This document shows, in pieces, positions 11,840 through 21,847 of a stretch of 64,000 bases of DNA (its first letter is position 1; each line of letters opens with the position of its first letter). The stretch is from contig OX438745.1 of assembly GCA_949316235.1 (NCBI GenBank), forward strand, positions 4,407,001 through 4,471,000. The letters run 5' to 3'. The DNA comes from Oegoconia quadripuncta (lineage: Eukaryota > Arthropoda > Insecta > Lepidoptera > Autostichidae). The position numbers and the translations under genes were made by a program. The notes under the pieces were generated by a model. It ran no database searches, had not been told where the DNA came from, and was given only the letters and a program-made list of their open reading frames with translations.

Positions 11840-12700
11840 TGCCCGTTTCGTTATTCTTTACTTACGGTCACCACAGATTACAATAAGTTTACGTAAGGTT
11901 TACGTTATCCTTTAGATTGTAATACTGTCCTTTAGTGTATAAATCATAAAGTACCTACCATAAACGTCGGCCAGATTCTTCTTGGTCATATATAACCTAC
12001 TTCTACTCCATAATCTATAATTTTCATTATATTTTTAACCTGGTGATAGACGTCAAATTGTAATCAAAATTTTCAAAGCCAACAGTTACAACACAAACTT
12101 GTATAGTTTCCATGGTACCTAAACGTAAAATACGATATCGGCTACCATAATTTTTAAGCTGTATCAAAGAAACTACACAAAATACAATGGAAACATAAAA
12201 TAATTAATTGCAGATAACTTTTTATCCTTTGCTCTACAATCTAGATACTAACATGTTTGTAAACAAACAAACAAAGACTGAAACACTAGGAAAAAGGTGA
12301 TATTTTAATTGAGAAGACGAGCCAGCGTTCACGGAATAAAAAAAATCATTAGCCAATGAAATTGTTGTATGTGTACCCATAGGGCTAATTTCAACAAATT
12401 GTACCTAGTGTAGTCGTGAAGAATAAGTGAGAAATTCTTCGATTTTGTCGCAAATGTCGTCATAGGTAATGTGTTGTATATTGGCGATACTATGTGAAGC
12501 TATATGGCACTGTTTGAAAGAGTCTTGTAACACATGCTATAGAAGCTGCTACTGTAATCAATGTTGTGGTGAACTTGATACCCAATGAATTTCTTTACAA
12601 AATTGGAGAAAATTTTGTAAAATGATTAAAACACTGTATGTACTAAACGTTTTTTGTTTCAAAATGTTTCGGACACTCGTTACAACAATCATTTAGTCCC
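11840..12700. other. AT-rich intergenic, nothing recognised
   Basis: No supported ORF, RNA gene or repeat boundary was found in this stretch. Confidence 0.4.
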
Positions 12701-12859
12701 AAATCAAGCAAAGCTAACAAATATAACTAATATTATAAATGCGAAAATTTGTATATGTAGGTATGTTTGTTAAAGATAGTAGAAAACATGTTCGAAATAT
12801 CGAATTTAAAAGAATATATTGCATTTTTACTGTTAATATGGAAACTTAAAATGGATCTT

Positions 12860-13030
12860 ATATATGGCATGGAACTCCCTTCCGGCGTCAGTCTTTCCTG
12901 AATCCTACAACCTTGAGATCTTCAAGAGCAGAGTGAATAGGCATTTACTGGGATCGCGTGCTTCATCTTCGGCCACATCGTCACTATCCATCAGGTGAGC
13001 TTGTGGTCAAACGCGAATCCAGTCAATCAT
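12860..13030 (+). mobile_element. LINE ORF2 C-terminus and 3' end
   Basis: The frame reads [20 protein letters not shown] then RVNRHLLGS, a pattern typical of the C-terminal end of LINE reverse transcriptases in insects. It is followed by 'catcaggtgagcttgtggtc'. Confidence 0.65.
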
Positions 13031-13329
13031 AAAAAGAAAAGCTATTAAAGCTAGTTTTAAATATAATAAAAAAATAAATGAAGAAAGACTATGATATCAT
13101 CGAAATGCACCACATAACTAAATTAACCGCTTTTCATCAAACATAGCTAAGAACTTGTTCCATCTTTTAGTCTATAATATAAAAATACCGCACGCCATCG
13201 GACACACTTACACGCCCACCCACAGTGCCCTTAAACACATAACACCCTTCGTTTTTCGTCGGGGATTACAGTGAGTCCTTTGTACGTTCGCCAATGTTCC
13301 GTATTAATGGAAAGTAGAAGTGGTTATGA

Positions 13330-13600
13330 GTACAAATTGTATGTCCCAGTACAAAAACTTGTTTAGTAAAAGCTTGTACTGTATGGCAGTTAGAATTTAT
13401 AATCATTTACCTAATGAATTCAAAAATAAAATTGGTAAAATGTTTAAAAAGCAGGTGTTTGCATGTTTTCTAGAGAAGGGTTATTATTCAGTATCGGAAT
13501 TTCTGAGCGACATTTATTTTTCTTTTTATTGCATATTTTCTGACATTGAAATTAATTAATTTATCGTTAATAATGAATACTAATTTGACTTGTTTAATAG
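13330..13600 (+). mobile_element. LINE ORF2 C-terminal fragment with 3' end
   Basis: The frame 13320-13559 contains MAVRIYNHLPNEFKN and FLEKGYYSVSEFLSD. The pattern 'iyNhLP...FKk...KgYYsvsEFL' is typical of lepidopteran LINE RT ends. It is truncated at its 5' side and followed by a short 'agaatc' repeat. Confidence 0.7.
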
Positions 13601-13867
13601 AATCAGAATCAGAATCAGAATCATTTATTTGCCATGAATACAGTAAGTCACAGATATTAGTGTTTCAGTAACAAGTTGTGTACAATTGTATTCAACCGGA
13701 AACAGCATGCAAATGTTTAGAATTATACATTTGAAATTGAATTCAATATAGGACTAGATTATCAAATGTCAATTTAATCAATGTGGATTATTTGAACAAT
13801 CTTGACTATAAGACGCCTATGAAAACGACTACGACTACGAACTACGAACGAACGACTACGCCTTTAG

Positions 13868-14206
13868 CCTTTGTTCCCAGTAGTTCTGTTGGACAGTTCT
13901 GTTAGCCGAACTAATGGGAATTTTTGTCTCACTAGTTCTATCAACAGAACAAATGGTACTAGGGATTCCCAGTAGTTCTGTCGAGTTCTAATTTTTCCAC
14001 ACCATTTATTGTATTTATTCCCTAACTAGTGCTGTCCTAGCCTGTCCTGTCCTGTAAAATGGAATGTCATCTGGGAGGTCATCTATATTTAACTGGCGCA
14101 AGCGAGCCGGACGAGTGCGAGCGAAGCGAGCACGGGAGTTTTTGGCACCCCGACATGGATAGGTTAGGCCCACAGAACTGTCCAACAGAACTACTGGGAA
14201 CAAAGT
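13868..14206. mobile_element. MITE with 8-bp target duplication (hAT- or P-like)
   Basis: The terminal inverted repeats share 'ctttgttcccagtagttctg' and continue for about 35 bp. The element is bracketed by the direct repeat GCCTTTAG at 13860-13867 and 14207-14214. An 8-bp duplication is typical of hAT and P elements. There is no transposase ORF. Confidence 0.75.
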
Positions 14207-14221
14207 GCCTTTAGGGTAGGT

Positions 14222-14312
14222 ATGTTTTAAATATACCACATATCCGCTCATCCGTTTCACCGTGATTGAGCAACAAACAAACATCCAAACTTTCGCATTT
14301 ATTATATTTTAA
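14222..14312 (+). repeat. RTE-type LINE 3' fragment
   Basis: It contains 'cgtgattgagcaacaaac' and 'catccaaactttcgcattta', shared with 18160-18245 and 28780-28840. Confidence 0.5.
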
Positions 14313-14319
14313 TTATTCA

Positions 14320-15035
14320 TACAAAATCAATAGCATAATTACAAAATATTTTATAAAATTAATGGAGAGTTTACCCATCTACTTTTTGAATACGGTTCTC
14401 TGTATCACCCTAATATCCAATACATTGTAATTTATCGCTAGAATTTATAACCAATTGGCGCCAAAATGAGTCATGAGAATGACAGGTTCCAAATTCAAAT
14501 GTAAACTATTCTTTTCTATTGTAACAGTCTTCTTTAACAAGAATAGCAGAGAGCAAAGTATACGGACTGTGACATATCAGTTATGTAGCTTTTTATTAGA
14601 CAGCTTATCTGTGCTTAGTGTCAAATAACGGAACGAAATGTAATATTTTCTATTATTTTCTTTTGTATACATTCAACCGAATTATGGCCACCTCCCATAG
14701 CTTCGATTATGTGGTGAACGAAGAGCTTCAAACAGATATTACGTCTGTTACATGTAAATAACAAGAATAACTTACCTACCACATTTCTACGATACCATTT
14801 GTTTTGTGGACCTAGGTAGGTACACAAAACAAATCCTACAAAATGGTTAGTTCCCTTCCTTATCATCTATCTTTAGTAGTATACTGGAGAGTATGAAGGA
14901 AGAGTGCGAAGGCTGATACGTGCTGGAGCGAGTGTGAGGTAGTTTAATCAAGCAGGTAGTGTTACTCGTATCTATCTTTAATCCCTGACTCTTCCTCTCT
15001 TCCTGAGAGTATTGTAAAAGGCTATTTTTAAAGAC
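14320..15035. other. Intergenic, nothing recognised
   Basis: Short open frames on the minus strand (14621-14866, 14847-15065) have no motif or splice context. I see nothing I can support. Confidence 0.4.
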
Positions 15036-15359
15036 TGCGTCATCAACAGCCTTACACGTCCTCACTGTTGGGGCACAGCCTCCTCTGACTGGGAGAGGGA
15101 CGGGTCATAATCCACCACGCGGGCCCAGCGCTGATTGGAGGATTTGTGTGAGAGTAGTGGCCAACTGACAGTTGTAGCCCACTGATTCGACTTAATGACT
15201 GCCTTCAATAAAATATGCCCCGTCCCATAAATGTTAACTACTTATTAAGTCAAGTTCACTCCCGTCTTGTATATGTACTAGCTAAATTTATAAAAGTTAA
15301 CAACGTTATATTATAATCTATCTTTCATGCCTACTTCTTTGAGTTTATCGTAGTATCGT

Positions 15360-15575
15360 ATCTTCTTTGAGTAGCTGTCCTCTGGGAACGGGTCTCCCCT
15401 TGCGAGGGGAGGCAGGGCGGGAGGGGGGACCTGAAGCCGCTTATGCGTTCCCAGATCCTCCCTACTGCCGAAGAAGGTCGCCACGGGGTTTCAGTGGGTA
15501 TCCACATAACCGTCTCGCCGTCCCTCAGGCGAGCGGTACGCTTAAGGCGTTTCCCCGCGAAAAAAAAGGGCGCTT
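15360..15575 (+). repeat. GC-rich repeat related to 5690-5965
   Basis: It shares 'cctactgccgaagaaggtcg' and 'gtttccccgcgaaaaaaa' with the CAP intron copy. Confidence 0.45.
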
Positions 15576-15760
15576 ACGTGGTACCAAATTTAGCAATCGA
15601 ACGCAAGGGAGCTAAAAGGCAACATTAAGCTACGTGGTACGACGACTGGTCTACAAGAATTTAATATTTTTGCCATCGACTCACTAAGATGCATACATAC
15701 ATACATACATACATAGGACTATGATTGTATAATACGTGACGGTATTCTGATTTGTTATAG

Positions 15761-15943
15761 GTCACATTTCGTATCAACCATGCCACCAAACCCCAGAGCT
15801 TTTCGTTCGGGAACAATTCCACTGTTCATGTGGTCACAAAAAAGTCCGGACCGTCCCAGCTCCATTTGAAATTATTTAATGGATTGAAGGAACCAGTTCT
15901 GGGAACGATTGAAAAGCAAGTCTATAAATATGCGACAGCATAG
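15761..15943 (+). CDS. Orphan terminal exon, possible alternative 3' end of the CAP gene
   Basis: A TTTGTTATAG acceptor is followed by an open phase-0 frame of 60 codons ending in TAG at 15941-15943. The peptide starts VTFRINHATKPQSF, has an N-S-T glycosylation sequon (GNNSTVHV) and ends KQVYKYATA. The other two frames close earlier. The exon ending at 8278 also ends in phase 0, so this exon could replace the one at 10660-10737. It could also be the last exon of a separate gene whose other exons I did not find. It lies 95 bp upstream of the first small Cys-rich ORF, on the same strand. It cannot follow a donor inside exon 10660-10737, because the only GT there (at 10734) gives phase 2. Confidence 0.45.
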   Translation, partial: VTFRINHATKPQSFSFGNNSTVHVVTKKSGPSQLHLKLFNGLKEPVLGTIEKQVYKYATA

Positions 15944-16037
15944 GTAGGTGTCTCTTTGAAACTGCTACCCGGAACGTAAGAAAACCGCCTTGAATATAAA
16001 CTGTTTACCTATCTTAGGCTAGTGTGACAAGAACATC

Positions 16038-16184
16038 ATGTGTGCTATTTGCATGCTATGCGACTGCTGTGTCACATTAATCGCATGCCTGAAGAATTGT
16101 TGCTGTTGTATAGGTGGCACTATCTGCAAATTGTGCAAATGCTGTATAAGCTGTTGTAAAAAGAGCGATGACAATGAAAATTAA
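16038..16184 (+). CDS. Small cysteine-rich protein 1 (48 aa)
   Basis: ATG to TAA, 49 codons. 16 of 48 residues are Cys, in CC, CxC and CCCC groups (MCAICMLCDCC at the start, then CCCC, CKLCKCC and CC), interspersed with hydrophobic residues. It ends in an acidic tail (SDDNEN). There is no cleavable signal peptide. The Cys and hydrophobic pattern could mean a membrane-associated S-acylated protein or a metal-binding one; the sequence does not decide. The ATG has A at -3. An acceptor-like 'ctatcttag' lies about 20 bp upstream, so a spliced 5' leader is possible. It heads a cluster with 16306, 18498, 20259, 24949 and 26850. It is the most divergent of the five and lacks their exact core motif. 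Confidence 0.7.
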   Translation: MCAICMLCDCCVTLIACLKNCCCCIGGTICKLCKCCISCCKKSDDNEN

Positions 16185-16305
16185 TCCATTAGCAACAAGA
16201 ATATCTGGATCCCCCTACCTACGTCAAAACCACGGTAAACGTTAAACGCAATCATAGGCTAGTCTAGACAATAACATTGAAACCACACAGTATAACTATT
16301 GCAAA

Positions 16306-16764
16306 ATGTGTCCAATATTAGGCTTGGCGATGCAAATAGTCAGAACTGTACTAGGTTTCTTTAAAGGACTATATACGATGTGTATAGACGCATGTACCAA
16401 AAAGTTTTATTTACCTCCGGGCACCCTGACAGAACAAGACTGTAATGCTCCACCTTCCCCCAACCCGACAGCACCAGGAGCTGTACCTTACCCCCCTCCC
16501 ACTGGCTACCCTCCTGCTGTCGCCCCTCCCACTGGCTACCCTCTTACTGTCGCCCCGCCAACTGGCTACCCTCCCGCTGGCTACCTTCCTGCTGCCGTCC
16601 CGGCTACTGACTACCCTCCCGCTGGCTACTCTCCTGCTGGCTACCTTCCTGCTGCCGTCCCGCCTACTAGCTACCCTCCCGCTGGCTACCCTCCTGCTGG
16701 CTACCCTCCCGCTGGCGTCCCACCTCCTGCTCACCCTCCTGGCTACCATCCTCCTCATCAATGA
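16306..16764 (+). CDS. Pro/Gly/Tyr-repeat protein (152 aa) with Cys-containing hydrophobic N-terminus
   Basis: Residues 1-30 are hydrophobic or amphipathic with Cys at 2, 26 and 30 (MCPILGLAMQIVRTVLGFF first). A spacer is followed, from about residue 50, by degenerate repeats of PPAGY, PPTGY and LPAAVP, ending PPGYHPPHQ. At DNA level the repeats are a coding minisatellite built on 'cctcccgctggctac'-like units. Similar low-complexity P/G/Y tails occur in annexin-type, rhodopsin-type and vesicle-associated proteins, but I cannot name an orthologue. No PPxY WW-binding motif is present. It begins 121 bp after the first Cys-rich ORF on the same strand and shares its MC start and an upstream 'aggctagt' next to an acceptor-like TAG. 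Antisense and frame-shifted frames over it are repeat artefacts. Confidence 0.75.
   Translation: MCPILGLAMQIVRTVLGFFKGLYTMCIDACTKKFYLPPGTLTEQDCNAPPSPNPTAPGAVPYPPPTGYPPAVAPPTGYPLTVAPPTGYPPAGYLPAAVPATDYPPAGYSPAGYLPAAVPPTSYPPAGYPPAGYPPAGVPPPAHPPGYHPPHQ
16497..16745 (+). repeat. Coding minisatellite (15- and 30-bp units)
   Basis: Units such as 'cctcccgctggctac' and 'gtcgcccctcccactggctac' alternate inside the P/G/Y-repeat gene. Length changes in multiples of 15 bp would keep the frame. Confidence 0.75.
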
Positions 16765-16799
16765 AACAATATTTTCTCGTCCATTCGATTCGTGAATGT

Positions 16800-17300
16800 T
16801 TTCCAAAACTAGCCACGGCTTTGCGAGATAGTGAGTACTACACCAGCAACAGAATACAGGATTATGTATGCCTTAGTTATTAAACTATGAAACGTGACTG
16901 CTGATTGAAGAATGTTACGATTTTCTTAACAGCATTCCCCTAGCAGGTGCTACTTTACCAAGTTTTGTAAATTAGGGCCTGTAACAACAAAATCACGTCG
17001 CTAGCACGCAGATAATGATGAATTATATGGACAGGTTATTGTCAAATATTGGGATATGAAAAATAGTGGGAGAGTGGTGGTATACTGCAGTTGGTCGATT
17101 GGTACAAGCTGGGATGTTATGTTATGGGAAGCTGGTAGGTGAGTGATGGTGATGGACCAGGCTAATAATACTTTTGTAACCACGTTAATGTATATTCAAT
17201 GAAATTTAATAAATAATATTTGAAACTTAGATCGACTTTGTTATTTTTCTGTAGCGATAATAAATTTTGGTTATTTTCATAAAAAGAAATTTCAGGTGAA
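16800..17300. other. 3' flank of the P/G/Y-repeat gene, nothing recognised
   Basis: An 'aataaataatatttgaaac' stretch at about 17207 could act as a poly(A) signal for 16306-16764. I see nothing else I can support. Confidence 0.4.
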
Positions 17301-17360
17301 GGAAGGGTTTTCATTAAATCCCCTCTTTACCCGACCACAATACGAAGGAGGGTAAAGATT

Positions 17361-17455
17361 TCAGGTCTCAAGTTAGGTTTATTAATCAACACGTTTACTT
17401 GAGACCGGTCACAAGACTGTTCTCAATATTGAGAATGGTTTATAAATACGGGCTT
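17361..17455. mobile_element. TTA-MITE partial copy
   Basis: A partial copy of the 'ggcccgtattaataaacc' MITE: 'caggtctcaagttaggttta' through 'gaatggtttataaatacggg'. Confidence 0.6.
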
Positions 17456-17501
17456 TACAGTCGGATTTTGTTTCTATTAAAATATTGCTTGCTCGGTCTT
17501 A

Positions 17502-17815
17502 GGGCCGTATTAATAAACCAATCTCAATACAAGTCTTGAGGCTGTATCAACCGTGATGAGTCTTAAGAAGTAGACGCTATCTGAACCTCCGTGCTAATTT
17601 ATAAACCAATCTTGAGATTTACTCAGCTGAGATCACTTCTCAAGTATTCGCTTCAGCGGCGAATGAGTCTTGAGTTTCGTTTATAAATACGCTTGTATTG
17701 AGTGTGCACGTGCTTGTCAGGTCTCAAGTTAGGTTTATTAATCAACACGTTTACTCGAGACCAGTCACAAGACTGTTCTCAATGTTGAGAAGTGTATATT
17801 AATATGGACCTACAA
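17502..17815. mobile_element. TTA-MITE copy
   Basis: It starts 'gggccgtattaataaaccaa' after TTA and runs through the family body ('gatcacttctcaagtattcg', 'cttgagtttcgttta', 'gcacgtgcttgtcaggtctc'). The right end is diverged. Confidence 0.65.
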
Positions 17816-18002
17816 TTCCAACTATTTTGTGAAGATGATAAATAAGGTACAAATTCAAAGCCCTCGCGGTGGTAGGAACGCGTCACTAACGATCGCAATG
17901 AAATTGGATAAAGGCATATAGATTTCCTATTACTACCTGATTTATTTACCTAGTTACATGAAAATAAGAAAGAAATTATAAGAAATTATATGTATAAATA
18001 TT

Positions 18003-18262
18003 ATGTATAGCTTCCCGCCGGCGCCTTCGCCTGCGTGGAATAATAACTTTAGCGCGGTTATGTTAAATTTGTTTATCGCGCCGGAAATACTCACTTTATC
18101 GGGATAAAAAATATCCCATGTTTTAATCCAGGGTATGTTCTACCTATATACCAAATTTCATCCAAATCCGTTCATCCGTTTCGCCGTGATTGAGCAACAA
18201 ACTTACAGATAAATAAATAAACAAACATCCAAACTTTCGCTTTTTTAATATTAGTTAGATTA
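18003..18262 (+). mobile_element. RTE-type LINE 3' fragment
   Basis: It starts 'tatagcttcccgccggcgcc', contains 'ttcatccaaatccgttcatc' and ends 'catccaaactttcgc'. A related copy is at 26086-26284. This is a very common repeat in Lepidoptera. Confidence 0.6.
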
Positions 18263-18497
18263 GATTAGATAAAAAAAAACGCAAGACGAGCCCATCATAG
18301 AGGTGTCACTATTATGTCCTTAGATATTGTCAAAGTGGTCAGAAGTCATTGTCAGTTTGTCATGTTTTCATTATTACTCTCCTGGTTTTTATAATTAAAA
18401 GCAATCCACATCATCTTATTCTCTGTTGCGAACTGATCTCAGTACAAAACATATTCCAAGATGAGCAAAAATCACCATAAAGACACGAGACAGGACA

Positions 18498-18683
18498 ATG
18501 TTCCAAGCTGATTCCATGTGCTGTTGTAATTTCTGTGGTAGCCTAAGGTGTATATTTTGCTTCACATTATGTGCTTATATGTTTCATTTGTGCGGGGTTG
18601 AATGCAATTGCGACTGCAAGCCTTTGAGTCCATGCTGCCAGCACGGCAAGCCCGAGAGATACCAAGAGGATATCGTTTACTGA
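18498..18683 (+). CDS. Small cysteine-rich protein 2 (61 aa, or 55 from the second ATG)
   Basis: ATG at 18498 to TGA. 13 residues are Cys. From the second ATG (18516) the protein begins MCCCNFC like its relatives. It carries the cluster core R-x-[LI]-x-C-x-[ST]-[IL]-C-[AV]-x-[LM]-x-x-[ML]-C-G-[LV]-[DE], here LRCIFCFTLCAYMFHLCGVE, followed by CNCDC. It has a longer hydrophilic tail (HGKPERYQEDIVY) than the others. The first ATG has the better context (A at -3); the second agrees with family length. Upstream there is a TATA-like 'ttataatta' (about 18389) and an arthropod-type TCAGT (about 18438), spaced wider than usual. No signal peptide is visible. Function is unknown. Confidence 0.7.
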   Translation: MFQADSMCCCNFCGSLRCIFCFTLCAYMFHLCGVECNCDCKPLSPCCQHGKPERYQEDIVY

Positions 18684-18984
18684 CAATGAAGAAATAATTC
18701 ATGATGCATCATAAATTTAAAGTCTCAGAACAAGGTAAACAGAACTGAGGGCCTTCCAAATGGGTGGGAGTTGTTTCTACGCGCGAACTATTCGATATTT
18801 TTGTTGTGTAAGCGTAAACGTGTGTCTGTTACTTCACTTCTACAGCGTAATACATATTTTTTCTTGTCAAGAGAGAGAAATAAATAAAGAAGTACCTATA
18901 AAAAGTATTGTTCTTTTGCCCACATAGCCCAGGTTCAAGTGGTAACTGCTAAATATATCTTCTTTTCACCTATCTCGTACATTA

Positions 18985-19130
18985 CCATATCAGCCACAAG
19001 ACTTCCGCTGCCCAACATAGGCCTCCATTTCCAGGGCGAGCCTGCATCCAACGGTTCATTCGGTCATTTGTCGACCTTATAAGTGGACATCCTTGTCGGG
19101 GCATGCCTCAACGGCTATCGTTCTTTAAGT
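18985..19130 (-). mobile_element. LINE ORF fragment
   Basis: A segment with 'cacaagacttccgctgccca' and 'acataggcctccatttccag', related to longer copies at 45125-45480 and 57060-57300. It reads as degraded RT in the antisense direction. Confidence 0.5.
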
Positions 19131-19296
19131 TTGCCCTACCCATAACGTCTACTCTACCGACCTAACTGGCTATTACGATCAATAGAAGGCAAATACCAAC
19201 TGTAGAAAATTCAGTTACTATTTAACGACCATCTCAACCAAGCGCATAGTAGAGGAGATCATCATACCGTGGGATAGGTCCGACGACGTACATGTT

Positions 19297-19394
19297 TTAA
19301 AGTAGTACTGTCTCTTTCTCCATGGAAAAGTACGATGCGACTGCACCACTCCAAAACTGGTTTTAGTTTAGTTTAGTTGGTGTACATCCGAATC
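19297..19394. mobile_element. Long-TIR MITE fragment
   Basis: The 3' part of the family at 37594-37737 (internal 'agtactgtctctttctcc' and right TIR 'gttggtgtacatccgaatcg'). It abuts a truncated SINE-A. Confidence 0.65.
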
Positions 19395-19663
19395 GCCGCC
19401 AACGTAAACAACATAGGGTTTATGGATTGGAAGTCGCGGATTCGATCCCCAGCGGGGTACTACTCAGTTTGGTTGGTAGTACGGCATTTTAAAATGTGAG
19501 CCTGGCTAGCTACCACCATCTTATCGAAGTCTGCTGCTAAACAGTAACGTTAATAGCATTGTTGTTCCGGTTGTCCGGGTGCAGCATGCTTCCACCTTCG
19601 GCCTCATCTTCATTTAACAATCAGGTGTAATTGAGGTCAACAGCTAACCCAGCATAAAAAAAA
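19395..19663 (+). repeat. SINE-A copy, head truncated
   Basis: It starts in the head ('aacgtaaacaacataggg'), keeps 'gattcgatccccagcggggt' and ends in an A-run. Confidence 0.7.
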
Positions 19664-20258
19664 TGCTAAAATTATCCATCTCTGTCCAAATTTCAGCCAG
19701 ATCTGTATGTTCTCAATCCACAACGATATCGCACACAACAAAACAGCTCTGTATAATTATGACGCCGGCTGCATAGAATTATGTAGATGTAAAAACCTAC
19801 TTTCTGAGTAGTTACATAAATCATGCACAGTAGCATAATTTATTTCCTAGTTCCTAGAAAGGAACTTGATAGTACATCTAGATTTCAACTCTTTTGTAAG
19901 TCTAAATGACTGCTGAATGAGAAGCATTACTGCCGTTTGCATTTTATTGGCTACACTCCCATTTGTCGACGGGGGAAGTGGGAAACTTCTTTTCCTACTT
20001 ACACACCCTATTCCTTTCTTTAATTAGTCTGGGGTCCAAGGTAGCAATAGAATCACGTAGGGCACCGTCTACCTTCAGTAGGCGCCGTGTCGAGTACCAC
20101 TGTTGATCCTGGCTTACAGGAGTTACAGTGGGAGGAGTGTGGAGGCGAAATCTGCTGAATGAGAAGTTCGCCTCTTTTTTATGTTTTTGGGGGGATATTA
20201 TGTAAAATTTGAATTTAATAATACACATTAAGAGAATAATCAAAACAAAGAATTACTT

Positions 20259-20390
20259 TTACTCATCAAAATCTTCATTACATGGACAATCAAGGCCACA
20301 CATGTCGACAAGTAAAGCACATATAGAGCAGCAACATAATATCCTACAACACGGGTGTCGAAAACACTGCGGAAAACAAATAACACACAT
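20259..20390 (-). CDS. Small cysteine-rich protein 3 (43 aa)
   Basis: Minus strand, ATG at 20388-20390, TAA at 20259-20261. 12 of 43 residues are Cys. The start is MCVICFPQC, then the core RILCCCSICALLVDMCGLD, then CPC and the acidic tail NEDFDE. It is the closest paralogue of the gene at 24949-25077; both the protein and the upstream DNA are duplicated. The core is hydrophobic enough for membrane contact but short. No signal peptide. A conserved TATA-like block lies at 21024-21056, about 634 bp upstream, so a 5' untranslated exon and an intron are likely. The plus-strand frame across this region is a shadow. Confidence 0.75.
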   Translation of the reverse strand: MCVICFPQCFRHPCCRILCCCSICALLVDMCGLDCPCNEDFDE

Positions 20391-20548
20391 TCCAAATTAC
20401 TTAGTCGTCACAGATTCAAAATAGCTACAACTGCTCACTTTGCGGTTCATATTTTTTCAAATAATGTCTAAGCAGGAACACGTTATTGTCCATTTTCCAA
20501 ATTAGGCTTTAAATGGTATACGGCATTTTGTGCTACTTAACGCAACAT

Positions 20549-20640
20549 AATCTTTATCCCATGTGGAGTGATCACAGATATGACAATAAGGTTTTGAGTG
20601 TTCCAAATCTTCAGGTGTTGTAACCTTTTGTTGTTCACAG
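20549..20640. repeat. Dispersed repeat related to 2223-2500
   Basis: Shares 'ctttatcccat.tgg.gtg.tcacagatat' with the CAP intron copy. Confidence 0.35.
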
Positions 20641-21023
20641 TTCTTCCATCAACTTTGCTTCTAGAAATAGTTTATATTTCGTTGGTCGTTGCAGCTTACC
20701 TACATTGGTATGTAATGCGAATGTGCTACCTATTAGCATAGTATTATCCATCTATTCAAAAACAAGCCCATGAGAAATACAATTAGAATGTTAAGTAGTG
20801 AAATAAATTGGTTTACTTGAAAATGGAAGTAGAGGTTACTGTATCTATTTTACTGTATGGCCATCGTACATATACCACGCGCCTAAGTTATTATTATAGA
20901 AATTCTCGTGGTTCACACCAAAGACTGATAGGTCCTGTGGCTCGTCGTGTATCTAATATGATGATGATGACAACAAATATGAACTTGGACTTGTATAGGA
21001 AATCTTTTGTCCACACAATGTTC

Positions 21024-21056
21024 ACACTTCACTTTTTGGAGGTTTTATGGCTCCAT
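21024..21056 (-). promoter_or_regulatory. Conserved TATA-like block upstream of Cys-rich gene 3
   Basis: On the minus strand it reads GATGGAGCCATAAAACCTCC, an A-run and GTGAAGTG. It is nearly identical to 25731-25764. Each block lies at almost the same distance (634 and 654 bp) from its Cys-rich ORF. CATAAAA could be the TATA element. Promoter function is inferred from conservation and position. Confidence 0.5.
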
Positions 21057-21344
21057 CGTGTTTGACGATGACTTTGGCAGAACCACACAATGTTATAATT
21101 TGTAATTAAATCTCTTGCCAAATAAACTGTCAAGCATGATTTTTTTATGACTCACAGTGGAAGTTCGAAAAAGACGGCGCAAACCATAAGTACTTGAATT
21201 CACAATTATAAAAGTGACCGTTTTTCTCGAGAATATCCGTAGTTAACATTTTCTGCCGAGGCAGCATCGGAACGGGCTGTAACACTTATAATTGGAAGTT
21301 GGGTATCGACGCAAGTTGCGTCCCATAGGTACCAAAGACCCTGC

Positions 21345-21419
21345 TTGTTCATCAGGCAATTTTCCCCTGAGAGGAACAAGCAAGAAACTCGAGGGGTTGC
21401 TCTTTTAAAAACAAGTTTT
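21345..21419 (-). repeat. LINE 3' tail, split by a mariner MITE
   Basis: On the minus strand it carries 'gagtttcttgcttgttcct' and 'aaaattgcctga'. The same LINE continues to the right of the MITE at 21848. Confidence 0.65.
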
Positions 21420-21420
21420 T

Positions 21421-21847
21421 ATATTGGGTCTTTACCTATGAAATTGGAGTTTTTTTTCTTCGTTAATCATATGTACCAATTCCTGCGATTTTCAAAGCTA
21501 TATCCAAATTGTTTTTTATTTGGAAAATGGAATATTATTTCAAGGTTTCACATGAAGTATTTTTTCATTTCTAGGCTAAGTCAAATTGAAAAAAAAAATT
21601 TGAACAGAGCTCTTTTCATGTGCTACCCATAATCATTCTTAGATTCGCTGAAACTTTTATAAAGCGGTTACTTTTAAAAATTAACGCTGCCTATACTTAA
21701 CTTAATGTTATCCGATAATACACACAAAGTTTAGCTAAATTTGGATTTGCCGTTCCCCAAAAAAAATCAAAAATGTTTGTATGGAGAAAACAGTGTTAAT
21801 GAAATTCTTCATACAAAACGCCAATTTCATAGGTAAGGACCTAATAT
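21421..21847. mobile_element. mariner-derived MITE, complete
   Basis: It starts 'atattgggtctttacctatg' and ends 'cataggtaaggacctaatat', near-perfect inverted repeats of about 28 bp with TA at the borders. The TIR resembles that of mori-type mariners in Lepidoptera. There is no transposase ORF. It is inserted in a LINE. Confidence 0.75.

Noticed and set aside
16411..16806. 131-aa minus-strand ORF and 116-aa shifted ORF over the P/G/Y-repeat gene
   Set aside because: Both are translations of the same in-frame DNA repeat in other frames. Only the plus frame from 16306 has a sensible N-terminus and composition.
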